64,000 nt of DNA. It comes from Haemophilus influenzae. GTDB taxonomy: Bacteria; Pseudomonadota; Gammaproteobacteria; Enterobacterales; Pasteurellaceae. Within the stretch, counting starts at the first letter, position 1. Each line of letters opens with the position of its first letter. The stretch is from assembly GCA_923172585.1 (NCBI GenBank), contig OV298644.1, positions 124,976 through 188,975 on the forward strand, in the 5' to 3' direction. A program made the position numbers and the translations under genes. Positions 11,985 through 21,568 of this stretch are shown piece by piece. The notes beneath the pieces are model-generated. The model made no database searches. It saw only the letters and a list, made by a program, of their open reading frames with translations, and was not told where the DNA came from.

Positions 11985-13391
11985 GTAAATCAGTACCTTT
12001 TGCCAATTTCATTTAGCATAAGTAAATGATTCGCTTTAATTTATCCAGGTTAGCTAATCGAATTTCATTGCAGCTACACAATCATTTAGGCGAGCTCTGA
12101 TGGGATCCATTTTTTGCTCCGTGTATGTGCGCAACTTAATATTCTTCAATTCTGCTTATAAGCGCAATAACCTGCTTGTCTAGAAGTTAACCGCTAATCC
12201 TTACAGAAATCCTGCAAAGCCGCAATGCCACGCAAACTGGATATATCTATCATCATTATTCTCCTTTGTTCAAAACTTTATGGTTTTCAGTGCCATTTCA
12301 AATCCAAGACAAAAAGGGCATACTTTAGCCGTATTGAAATCATCATCCATTGCTTCTACGGAAGGTTCTCCACAAAATTTTCTCCGCTCAAAACAACCGC
12401 ACTTCGATCCATTCACGTAGAAGCCGTGTATAAACCTTCCAACAAAACATCGCTAAATCTCTAAGTATTTCTTCGCTACTAATAGAGCTGAGCTACGATA
12501 ATATGCCTGTAGAAAATAACTACCATTCTGCTTAATAAGCATAATAGTTCAAGCAAATATCAGAGAACTGCACATCGAAAGAATTTGTCATGTAGATGCC
12601 GAACAATTTTACCCTAGAATGTACTATAATTATCCAGAAATTGAACCAATCAGTAACTATTGGCAATTTCTAGCACACCAAGATCGGCAAGTATTAAAGT
12701 CGCAACTATTAGGTGAACAGTCAAATGCTCAACATGATGAATATGACAGCTTACATGATCTGGACAGTCAATAAGGAGAAACGCTAGGATGCCTTTGTTC
12801 ATCATGGAAAGGGCACCAAATTTCGTTTCATTTCGACTTTTCCTAATCCAAAATCACAAAGACCACCGTAATGTTCATCTTTTTCACTAAATAACTAAGA
12901 TGTGAAAATTAAGATCATGAAGATAATTTGCTTAATCTTTGCAATCTTTCAACATCGTTAACAGTATCATAGCAATCATACCGTCGACGATAAGCAGTCA
13001 ACATTTAATCCATGATTTCAAATATTAATAATTTTATCACATCTAGGTCTAGAGAGAGGATATCAGGGGGGCAAAATACATTAATGCTTCAAAACTTTAT
13101 ACATTTCCTGCTCACACTACCATGAAATCACTCAGATTATATTTGTGTACTATTCAGATTTCATAAGCATTTTATGACGTCATCAACGTCCGTAATATTA
13201 CGCACATAAATTAAATCGTAACTCCAAAGAACGTAAATAACGGGTAATCAATCAAAACGACAACAAAAAGCGCTCCATGACCGATATGGCACAAATCATA
13301 AACAGTAACGCCACAAACATACATTCCACCTATTTTCGTAGATAGATTAAACTTAGCTTTTTCTCCCGAAGTATTGAAAAATTTCTAGCAT
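11985..13391 (-). pseudogene. cysS: Cysteinyl-tRNA synthetase CysS, heavily frameshifted
   Basis: CysS charges tRNA-Cys and is essential. On the minus strand the start is at 13389-13391 (MLEIF). It is followed by [18 protein letters not shown] near 13265-13320, which holds the zinc-binding Cys and the class I HIGH motif. Further on are YLRSLG and a damaged form of VRNITDVDD (near 13165-13215), EMYK (near 13100), and EAMDDDFNTA near 12330-12350, a CysS hallmark. The 3' end is only estimated from traces such as IRARLND near 12075-12100. The span agrees with about 460 residues. Divergent adjacency to ppiB supports the call. The damage must be a sequence problem if this is the only copy. Confidence 0.75.
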
Positions 13392-13494
13392 TTTTAAAGC
13401 ACGTAAATATAAAAATAAAATACAACCGCACTTATATAATTTCAATATTTCCTCGTTTGGAATAATACGACCCTAATTTTTAGAGGAAAACAAA

Positions 13495-14004
13495 AAGGTT
13501 ACCCAAACACTAATCCAAATTAATGATGACATAAATGAATTTTGATATAGAATTTGTCATCACGAGAAAATTTTCAAATTATACAAAGAGGTATTTATAT
13601 AAAAACACAATTTTTCATCAGATGTTTTGATCGAATGTCTATAAATTGGCAAGAGGCATTGAACGCGTAAATAAACGACTAAAAACAATTCAAGATGAGA
13701 TAAATCCAAAAAAGGAACAAGCAAATAAGCAACAAAAGATGAAATCCATTGCAATAGCTCGCACGTAGATGCACAATAGTCAGTAGACCGCAAAATTGTT
13801 CTTTAAAGACGCTGACTATAAATTATCTAATTATTCAAAATAAGTCGGCCGAGTAGCGCTCAGAGGATCTATACAATATTTGATGATTGAGGGGATATTG
13901 ATGGAGTCAAAAACAAATACAAAAAAAGGTATCAAGTAACATGAATTATCAGCAAGATATTATAACATTTGCGATTAACTGTGTGATGTGAGTGATTAAC
14001 ATAT
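13495..14004 (+). pseudogene. ppiB: Peptidyl-prolyl isomerase PpiB, frameshifted
   Basis: This is a cyclophilin-type cis-trans prolyl isomerase of the cytoplasm. Readable pieces in changing frames are NYTKxxxYKNTIFH (near 13575-13615), which matches the NYxxxGFYNxTxFHRV box, then EQANKQQ followed by MKSIAIART (near 13715-13760), which matches the GTIAMART box, and a trace of the AQFFIN segment (near 13795-13830). Position, divergent from cysS, and a span of about 170 codons fit. Boundaries are estimated from family length. Confidence 0.6.
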
Positions 14005-15969
14005 ATGAATATTGTACTACACCTCGAAAACATCGCCAAACTTATGAATCAATTATCGGTATTCTCCACACCTAACATCCAGTTAACTGACTTCATTAAT
14101 CCACATTATTCATTGAATACTTTTATTAATTATTATGTGTTTGATGAAAAACTGAACGGGCTTATTTTAGTTGCACCAATCATCTACAATTAATTTAGAT
14201 GGTCAAAAAAAGGCTATCATATTGAAATAGTTCAGAATTAATAAAAGCCAACAGGCTTTTATATTAAAAGGCTCCAGCTGGCATTAATATCATGAATTAA
14301 TTCATTAGTATCAGTATTCTACATCGTATAATATTAAGATAAAATTTCACAAGTTGAAAGATAACTTTAATGTGAACAAAAGTACATTATGAATTATCAT
14401 AGAAAGCAGTAATATAAAGGTAATTACATGACAACTAATAGCAATAAGTACAGAATTAGAACGTGAGTTATGCGGACATCACGAAAGAATAAGGGTTGAA
14501 GATCGATTTGATTCTAATCAGAAACAGTATCGCGATTAATATAATTGCAATATTAATATATTCTTTGCTATAAGGACTAAGTCTCCAAGATCTCTTGTAG
14601 AAGCCGTAGAAAATTGCTAGATTTATTCGTCAAAGCATAACAATGAACTCAAAGTCTTAAATTTGCACCGAAATTGTGCATTTAATAAACATGATTTACA
14701 TAAACCAAAATGTTTTCCTACACTAATTTTGTGCTATGTAATAAGGCTACATCCTATTTATATTCAAGATAAAACGCCGAAAAATGATAATAATTTTGTT
14801 AGAACAAAGCCCTTAAAAATCGTTTTTGATAAATTGAATGATCACTGGTATCAAAGGTGTTTAGAACGCTGCAAATCCTGATTTGCTAACCGATGAACTT
14901 TGAAACAATGATATGAATTTTTCAAAAGCCAACTTTATTTGCGCAAAGCAATTATAATTTACCCGTCAGATACTATTCACAGTGAACGACACATCATTCA
15001 TAAATTTTTTGATTACATTTTATAACGTATATTACAAAACATTGTGGAAACGATATTTAAGAAGCTGAAAAATATACCTAAAAGCAAGCTTTGTAGTTAT
15101 ATTAGGTATTGGCAGAGTCACTTAAAACAAGCCAATGAATATCGTCATACAAATACATACTCTCAAGGTGTTCGCCATAGAGATCAGGTCGATCACATAG
15201 TTTTGTATTCTAGAATCGAACATAATGACCATGAACTGATTGTGAAAAGTCTAAAGCATTTGAGCACATAAAGCATATTAAGGTGATGCATATGAATCAA
15301 TAACTTCACATAGGACAATTATTGCTTGATTGATTTCTATGATCCACGGCACATACTGTAATTAATTTGAATTAAATGCAGCTATCACAATGGCTTGAAA
15401 TCCATAATGCAAATAAGTCAAATCCATTTGAATTAAATCTTATAGCTTCGGTCTTTGCCGAAAATGATATTGAATCTTCTATTCGAAATGGTTCTAAACA
15501 TGCGTAACTATGGCGTAACTTGTGATAAGCTTATGTATAAAAGTGGAGGCAATGGAGCTGAACTTTGAATGCCATAGACTCGATATCTCCATTATCGTAG
15601 CAGGTTGAGCATTGAATTATCCGCTTTATGTATGCCATGGAATGCTACCATAGTGAATACGTTAATGATTCAACGGGACTTGTAGTAAATGAGGAATTAT
15701 TATGAGTGTTCCGGTCTATAAATGATTGGTAGATACTATTTGAAGCGACATTAAGCCTGATATTAATATGAATTCTTAAATCAAAGTCATGGATTTATTG
15801 AGCTTAACTCATAAATCGGTATCATTAAGACAAAAATGTATCAGTTATTGTCTCAGGGCGTCATAAATCCCTTATCGATCAAAAGGAAAATAACAAAATT
15901 TCTTGACAAAAAAAGTGCCACATTAGAATAACCTTTCAATAGCAAAGATTGATACTTAAACATAGATAA
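14005..15969. other. Low-GC accessory stretch with orphan coding fragments
   Basis: This stretch joins ppiB to the relaxase and is visibly more AT-rich than the housekeeping genes. Several plus-strand fragments are open for 43-75 codons: 14005-14193, 14663-14881, 15044-15271 and 15376-15507. The last begins MQLSQWLEIHNANKSNPFEL and looks genuinely coding. None resembles a family I know. Because they point the same way as the relaxase and integrase, they may belong to the same mobile element. Confidence 0.45.
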
Positions 15970-17580
15970 ATCCGTTATATGAGGCAAACTTACTCAATTC
16001 TGAATTATGCCAAAAGTACTTAAATTAACTTTGCAACAAGTATCATTAAAGCAAGATATGTTGAATGAGTACTACAAACAACCAATTGAGCGCAGCGCTG
16101 ACATGGTTCAATCACTACATATTTCAGGATTACAACATCACTCAAATTGAGCTGGCAAGCTTGATCATAACATACAAATTCTTTCATTTCCAGCCAAATT
16201 ACGTCAAAGTTATCTAATGCAGCAAAATCCTACTTAACAAGAACAATCTAAGCAACGTCAAACTTCGAGTACTACTGGCATTTATGCTGAATTAATTCAT
16301 GACATTGCTAAACATATTCGTGATATAGATGTACAAGTAAAACTTGGCTCTATTTGTTTTCCTTATTTAGAAATGCAAACTCAACCTTATAAATTCAAAT
16401 ATATTAAAGTGCGAGATTATGATCTTCACACGGTTATAAATAGTTTACTTGCAAACTATTTAATTCCTAAAGAAGCGTTTGCACGGCAAACAGAATATTC
16501 GCAAGCTTTATCAGCTTTAATGTATGCAATGGCTGATCATAAAGATAAAGCTGGCTTATTATCTGAAATAGTACATAAGGCGGAAAAAAACAGTGTATCT
16601 CTTGCACTACGTTTACACGTATCAAAACTAACTCAGAAACATATATCATCAATTGTAAAACACCTAGTCAGACTTTACGTCAATTAATGCAACATCAATT
16701 TAAAACTTCTACACCTAAAGGCCCATCTGATGTTTGGTTTACAAAGCATGCGCTATAATTAATGAGCTAACCCACTGCTGACGAAATTGAAGCTTATTTA
16801 TTGGTGCAAGGATATCAGCTCCAGCGAATTCATAAATGATTTAGTCTAGTGCAGTTGCTCGGCATTATTGAAAGTACACATGATGATATAGCAATTAGGC
16901 ATTATCTAATTAAAACTGATTCACCCTGGTGCCCATCTAATGCATTTTCATTACTCAGAATTGTACCGGAAGTATCATGGCAAAATCTTAATGACAGACC
17001 TGGTAGATTTTCAGGTCGAGTCGATACTGAACATGAAGTACAATTAAATTCAGGTTAAGATCCTAAAGAAGAAAATTCAGTGATCATGTAAGCTGAAAAG
17101 CTACTTCGTGCAATAACAGGTACACTGAATAATCTTGATTTATCTGAAACTACATCATCTCAAACCACTCAAATCAATAACCAAAATTCAGAAACCAAGA
17201 CTGCTATGACTGATTTTCCAATGAATTTATTTTCACCTGTATAAGAATCTCAAGATTCTACTGCTAAAACACCATCTCAACAAAGTGCAATAATTTAAAT
17301 CGCATCTACAACATCTATATCAACTGATAATGATACATTGCAAACTGAGTCTGTCTCAACACAGATTTTCGTTCAATGGCTAAAATCTGCAATTATCTGG
17401 ATTACTTTAACTATTAATAATTCAAATGCTACATTACATATAGTCAGAGGCAAACTTTTCCTAGTAACACCTGGAATCCTACAGCTATTTTTCAATAGTA
17501 AGAGCATTACTAACTTTACTAAAACAGATATCGAAAATTTGCAATATAGTTTGTAAGACGCTTAAATTATACTAGAAATT
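15970..17580 (+). pseudogene. traI: MobH-family conjugative relaxase (TraI_2 type), interrupted
   Basis: MobH relaxases nick the transfer origin of integrative and conjugative elements. The N-terminal TraI_2 domain is visible. LNEYYKQPIE (near 16060) is followed by MVQSLHISGLQHHS with a degenerate G-LDH (near 16100-16165). ELIHDIAKHIRDIDVQVKLG (near 16290-16350) holds the HD pair of the HD-hydrolase-like fold, and KVRDYDLH with LLANYLIP follows (near 16400-16470). A linker carries LRQLMQHQFK and PSDVWFTKHAL. The C-terminal TraI_2_C domain reads FVQWLKSAI, then ATLHIVRGKLFLVTPGILQ (near 17370-17490). There is one frame change near 16600-16650 and several in-frame stops, for example TAA at 17056, 17089, 17242 and 17296. 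It is followed by an integrase. Confidence 0.75.
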
Positions 17581-17639
17581 CCGTCAATCAATCAATGATA
17601 TTAAGAATTTTTGACACTGTAAACTTATTGGCCCAAGAA

Positions 17640-18658
17640 GAACGTATCAATTTAATGGATATTAGAATGATAAAACCAACTATTTTTTCGGTAAGACAAT
17701 TCCAATTGATAATTTGCATTTATCACTTATAGACGAAAATGAAAGTGGCTAAAACCGCAATGGCTATGTCAATTAGTAATGGGATTAACACCGTCATGCA
17801 CGTCTTGATACGAATAAAAGCAATGAAAAAGCAATTAGACAATTACTGAACCATTGTAATATACAATATCATGATGAAATATCTGACTCATTAACAATCC
17901 AATCCAAAAAGAGAATTATTGGACCAGCAATCATTTAAGTCACTTTGAACAACTACATCCGTCAACTAAAGACTACTGTCAAATCTGGCATTCAAAAACG
18001 TCTTATCCCATTAACAAAGATAGTTTTCGATAGTTTGTTCAATAATCAAGCACATCACATTTTTCAAGTAAATACTTCATCGGATTTAAATAAAATTCGC
18101 TTTCGTATTTCTGAATGAAAGCATCTTCCATCGATACTTTTCACATTATGATTTACTAAAACTATAATTATGAATAATCGATATACGAAAAATCGACAAT
18201 CTCAGTTAAATAAATCAAGAAACAAAGATCTACATTCGCTAAATCGAGTCATCCAAATTCAATCTGAGAAAAATAAAATTCACGAGTATCATATACTTCC
18301 TATTTCAACTATAGTTTCTCCTAATACTGTACGAGATGGATTTTCTGTACTGCGTAAATCAAATCAGCCTGTAGAATCTCAACGATGTAACACTAATAAA
18401 TATTCAAATGCAGTTAAACGAAAGTGAGAGAAAATCACCAATGACCAAGTGAGCTATATCTACAAAGATATTTCAAAATATACAGCAATTATAAGCTCAC
18501 CACACAGATTTAGGCATACAGCAGCAACTAATCTAATGAAAAAACGTGATAACCTATATTTAGCCAAACAATTACTAAAAAATAAATATGTCAAAATTAC
18601 ATTGAATTATATTGAACATAATATTGATTTAATAAGAGAATATACAGAATTACTTTAA
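17640..18658 (+). pseudogene. int: Tyrosine recombinase / integrase, interrupted
   Basis: The C-terminal catalytic domain is clear in the frame 18449-18658. HRFRHTAATNLMKK gives the HxxRH box, LAKQLLKNKYVKITLNYIEH gives the second helix with the Tyr nucleophile in NYIEH, and the frame ends at TAA 18658. Upstream pieces such as LNNYIRQLKTTVKSGIQKRL (near 17945-18005) look like the core-binding domain, in which a fragment ending ILPISTIVSP (18170-18310) may also lie. The 5' part is too damaged to place a start. It lies between a MobH relaxase and a tRNA-Leu 3' end, the usual place for the integrase of a tRNA-targeted element. Confidence 0.65.
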
Positions 18659-18880
18659 ATAGTTATACAAGCATTATCTAAGAGTGTTACTTGCAAAATC
18701 AATTTAAAGCGCACCATTAACAGCGTATGCATCCTTATATCAACCTGTCTAAAATTGCCAAATTCAGGCTTTACAAACTAGCATTTACGCGCAAGATCTG
18801 ACGTATCCACAGAGCGTTAGTGGCTGGATCATAGTGAATTGGCTCGGTACACGGAACTCCTCTAAGCAAATAGTTTTCAA
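18659..18880. other. Spacer between integrase and tRNA-Leu remnant
   Basis: No gene is seen. If the segment is a mobile-element end, integrase arm-binding sites would be expected here, but no convincing direct repeats are visible by eye. Confidence 0.4.
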
Positions 18881-18884
18881 ACTG

Positions 18885-18959
18885 AATTGATATACACAAG
18901 GGATTTAAAATCCCTCGCCTTTCGAGGCGTGCCAGTTCAAGTCTGGCTTCGGGCACCAT
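18885..18959 (+). tRNA. tRNA-Leu(TAA), 3' part intact, 5' end not recognisable
   Basis: The sequence from ACACAAGGGATTTAAAATCC (start 18892) through a variable arm CGCCTTTCGAGGCG to TTCAAGTCTGGCTTCGGGCACCA is a class II leucine tRNA with anticodon TAA and encoded CCA (ends 18958). The acceptor 3' strand TTCGGGC needs GCCCGAA at the 5' side, and no such sequence is present in the preceding 60 bases. A weak D-arm match (GAATTGATA) is all that precedes. Either the 5' half was lost at a recombination crossover (an att site) or it is destroyed by sequence errors. Confidence 0.8.
18892..18958 (+). other. Probable att core at the tRNA-Leu 3' end
   Basis: The clean 3' two thirds of tRNA-Leu, directly downstream of an integrase and a relaxase, is what remains at one end of an element that integrates into a tRNA gene: the core repeats the tRNA 3' end, while the full tRNA is restored at the other end. 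Haemophilus ICEs of the ICEHin1056 group use a tRNA-Leu site. The matching second copy is not visible in this window. Confidence 0.5.
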
Positions 18960-19008
18960 TTAAACACCAATCAAAAGATTTGAAAATTTATTTTAAAATC
19001 AGTCTTTT

Positions 19009-19084
19009 GGGTCGTTAGCTCAGTCGGTAGAGCAGCGGACTTTTAATCCGTTGGTCGAAGGTTCGAATCCTTCACGACCCACCA
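19009..19084 (+). tRNA. tRNA-Lys(TTT)
   Basis: The gene folds as a 76-base cloverleaf from GGGTCGTTAGCTCAG to CACGACCCACCA. The acceptor stem GGGTCGT pairs with ACGACCC, the anticodon stem-loop reads CGGACTTTTAATCCG (anticodon TTT), the T arm is GGTTCGAATCC, and CCA is encoded. It lies 50 bases after tRNA-Leu and may be transcribed with it. Confidence 0.97.
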
Positions 19085-19100
19085 CTTTAAAAGTAAAGTA

Positions 19101-19122
19101 AGCACCGAAAGGTGTTTTTTTA
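19101..19122 (+). terminator. Rho-independent terminator after tRNA-Lys
   Basis: AGCACC, a GAAA loop and GGTGTT form a short hairpin followed by a run of seven T. It ends the Leu-Lys tRNA unit. Confidence 0.75.
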
Positions 19123-19233
19123 TTGCCTAAATCTGGTACTACTTTTTAAATTACTTGCTTATTGAAAAATAGCTATTCTCTCCATCCAATCTAAAATAAT
19201 TAATATATTTTATCGCTACGTTATATTTTCTAA

Positions 19234-19266
19234 AATAAAATAGCACCTGAAAATCAGATGCTATCC
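19234..19266 (-). terminator. Terminator of the thr operon
   Basis: Read on the minus strand, GATAGCATCTG, a short ATTTT loop and CAGGTGCTATTTTATTTT form a hairpin with a T-rich tail, about 30 bases beyond the thrC stop. Confidence 0.75.
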
Positions 19267-19292
19267 AAAACACAATAAAAATTTACCGCACT

Positions 19293-20570
19293 TTATGACT
19301 TCAATAAGTAAGCCCGCAGTTGTGCAAAATCATTATCCATTTCATCAGAAAGCAATGGTAGCTGATTATGTTTATCCAGTGTTTCAGGTAATGGAAGCTG
19401 AATACCAAGAATACGTTCTACGGATTCTTTAAATTTCGCAGGATGTGCAGTGCACAAGAAAATACCTACTTCATCTGCTTTAAGTTGATCTTTCAACACC
19501 TGATAAGCTATCGCACCGTGAGGCTCACATAAATAACCTTTCGACTGCATCGTTTTTAAGGTATCTTCTGTTTCGCTATCACTTAGCATCTCCGAACCTA
19601 AATCAGTTAAATCCCAACCATTTCGTTTAAACAATTCCTCCACTCTCGGCCAATTATTTGGGCGACTTACATCCATTGCATTAGAAAGGGTTGCAACTGT
19701 CGTTTTAGGATCCCAATTACCCGATTTCAAATAACGTGGCACAGTATCATTTGCGTTTGTTGAGGCGACAAAGCGTTTTATCGGCAAGCCTAAGGTTTTT
19801 GCAATTAATCCCGCCGTTAAGTTACCAAAATTACCACTTGGCACAGAAACCACTACATTATCATGTTTTTCTTTTGGCAATTGTGCGACAGCCTCAAAGT
19901 AATAACAAACTTGAGCTAATAAACGGCTGATATTAATAGAATTTGCAGAGTTAAGCCCGATAGCTTGGCGCAATTCAACATCATCAAAGGCTTGCTTAAC
20001 CAAAGCCTGACACGCATCGAAATCAGCGTTAATCGCAACAGTACGGATATTCCCACCTAAAGTACAGAACAGCTTTTCTTGCAATGGGCTGATTTTGCCT
20101 TTTGGATAAAGGATAACTACATTAATATTTTCTAATCCATAAAACGCATGTGCTACAGCGGCTCCAGTATCGCCTGAGGTTGCCGTTAAAATAGTAATTT
20201 TGCCATCGCCACGTACCGCAGCAAGTGCCTGTGCCATAAAACGCCCACCAAAATCTTTAAATGCTAGCGTTGGACCGTGAAATAATTCAAGTGCATAAAT
20301 ATTATCTTCCACTTTTTCTAACGGTGCAGTGAAAGTAAACGCATTTTTTACCATTGCATCTAACGTTGCTTGTGGTAACTCGCCATCAATTAATGCACCT
20401 AGAATTTTTTGACTACGCTCAACAAGAGGCAATTCAAGTAATTCATTAATGTTATTAAGTTTAGGAATAACTTCTGGAAAGAATAGACCTTGATCCCGCC
20501 CAAGACCTTGACGAACAGCCTGAGAAAAAGTGACTTGTTCTTCTGGGTGTTTGATATTGTATAAATTCAT
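19293..20570 (-). CDS. thrC: Threonine synthase
   Basis: ThrC converts O-phospho-L-homoserine to threonine, the last step of the pathway, using pyridoxal phosphate. The 425-residue frame is intact and of normal length. ELFHGPTLAFKDFGGRFMAQ contains the Lys at about residue 105 that forms the Schiff base, and TATSGDTGAAVAHAF and VSVPSGNFGN are the cofactor phosphate-binding loops. It is the last gene of thrA-thrB-thrC, 42 bases after thrB, and is followed by a terminator. Confidence 0.97.
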   Translation of the reverse strand: MNLYNIKHPEEQVTFSQAVRQGLGRDQGLFFPEVIPKLNNINELLELPLVERSQKILGALIDGELPQATLDAMVKNAFTFTAPLEKVEDNIYALELFHGPTLAFKDFGGRFMAQALAAVRGDGKITILTATSGDTGAAVAHAFYGLENINVVILYPKGKISPLQEKLFCTLGGNIRTVAINADFDACQALVKQAFDDVELRQAIGLNSANSINISRLLAQVCYYFEAVAQLPKEKHDNVVVSVPSGNFGNLTAGLIAKTLGLPIKRFVASTNANDTVPRYLKSGNWDPKTTVATLSNAMDVSRPNNWPRVEELFKRNGWDLTDLGSEMLSDSETEDTLKTMQSKGYLCEPHGAIAYQVLKDQLKADEVGIFLCTAHPAKFKESVERILGIQLPLPETLDKHNQLPLLSDEMDNDFAQLRAYLLKS

Positions 20571-20612
20571 ATTTAATCCGTTTTTAATCTGATTTCATCT
20601 ATTTAAATTAAC

Positions 20613-21556
20613 TTATTTAATTTCTCTTGTGCCTTCGTTATCAACTTTACATACATGCACAAAACCTTCATTATTTTGTAAATAATGGCTTTCTAAATAA
20701 CTTGAAAGTTTAATTGCAGTTTGTAAATCAGGGGCAATAGAGAAAATAGTTGGCCCTGAGCCTGAAATACCTGTGGCAAGTGCGCCTAAGTCTCGAGTAG
20801 CTTGTTTTACTTCAGCAAAATTAGGTAACGAGATTCACGATAAGGCTCGGCAATGACATCTTTCATCATAATCGCGGCAAGATTTTCCTGATGGGTATGG
20901 CAAGCATGCACAAAGCCACCTAAATGACGACCATGGGCAATCACGTTTTGTCGAGTATAGCTTTTCGGTAAAATTGCTCGAGCTTCAGCAGTAGAAACTT
21001 CAATTCCCGGATAGGCTAACACCCAATACCAATTATCAAAAAATGGCAATTTTTGACAAATATTGCCGAGCGATTGCACCATAAATTGCACACCGCCAAG
21101 ATAGCAAGGTGCGACGTTATCATAATGGATTGAACCAGAAATACGACCTTCCAATTCTCCCATCATTTCAAGCAATTCCATTTTCGAAAAAGGTTCATTA
21201 TGAAACTGATTTAATGCCACTAATGCAGCAACAATAGAACAAGCACTAGAGCCTAAACCAGAGCCAATAGGCATATTTTTTTCGAGCGTTAAACGCAAAG
21301 GTTTAACATTTGCTCCGCGTAATTTTAATTGCTCGCTAAATAGCACATAAGCTTGGTAAACAATATTTTTTTGTGGTTCTTTCGGTAATTTACGAACAAA
21401 ATAGCCCGCACTTTCTAACTCAAAACCACTTGAAATAGATTCTATTTGAACCACATCGCCTAACAAAGAACCATCAATAGGAGAGATCGCAGCACCTAAA
21501 GTATCGAAACCTACGCTAATATTCGCGCTAGATGCAGGGGCGTAAATTCTTAACAT
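20613..21556 (-). CDS. thrB: Homoserine kinase, one-base deletion near 20830
   Basis: ThrB phosphorylates homoserine with ATP. The N-terminus [20 protein letters not shown] and the GHMP-kinase ATP loop [12 protein letters not shown] (about residues 95-106) are clear. The first frame runs off at 20807 after IAEPYRES. Restoring one base near 20830 joins it to a frame carrying [16 protein letters not shown] and ending GTREIK with the stop at 20613-20615. That gives 314 residues, the normal family length. The span is 944 bases, one short of a multiple of three. A sequence error is likely, because thrA and thrC are intact. It lies 12 bases after thrA. Confidence 0.93.
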
Positions 21557-21568
21557 TGGAAATCCTTA

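Noticed and set aside
18771-18959. Minus-strand frame of 62 codons
   Set aside because: It overlaps the tRNA-Leu remnant and has no family resemblance.
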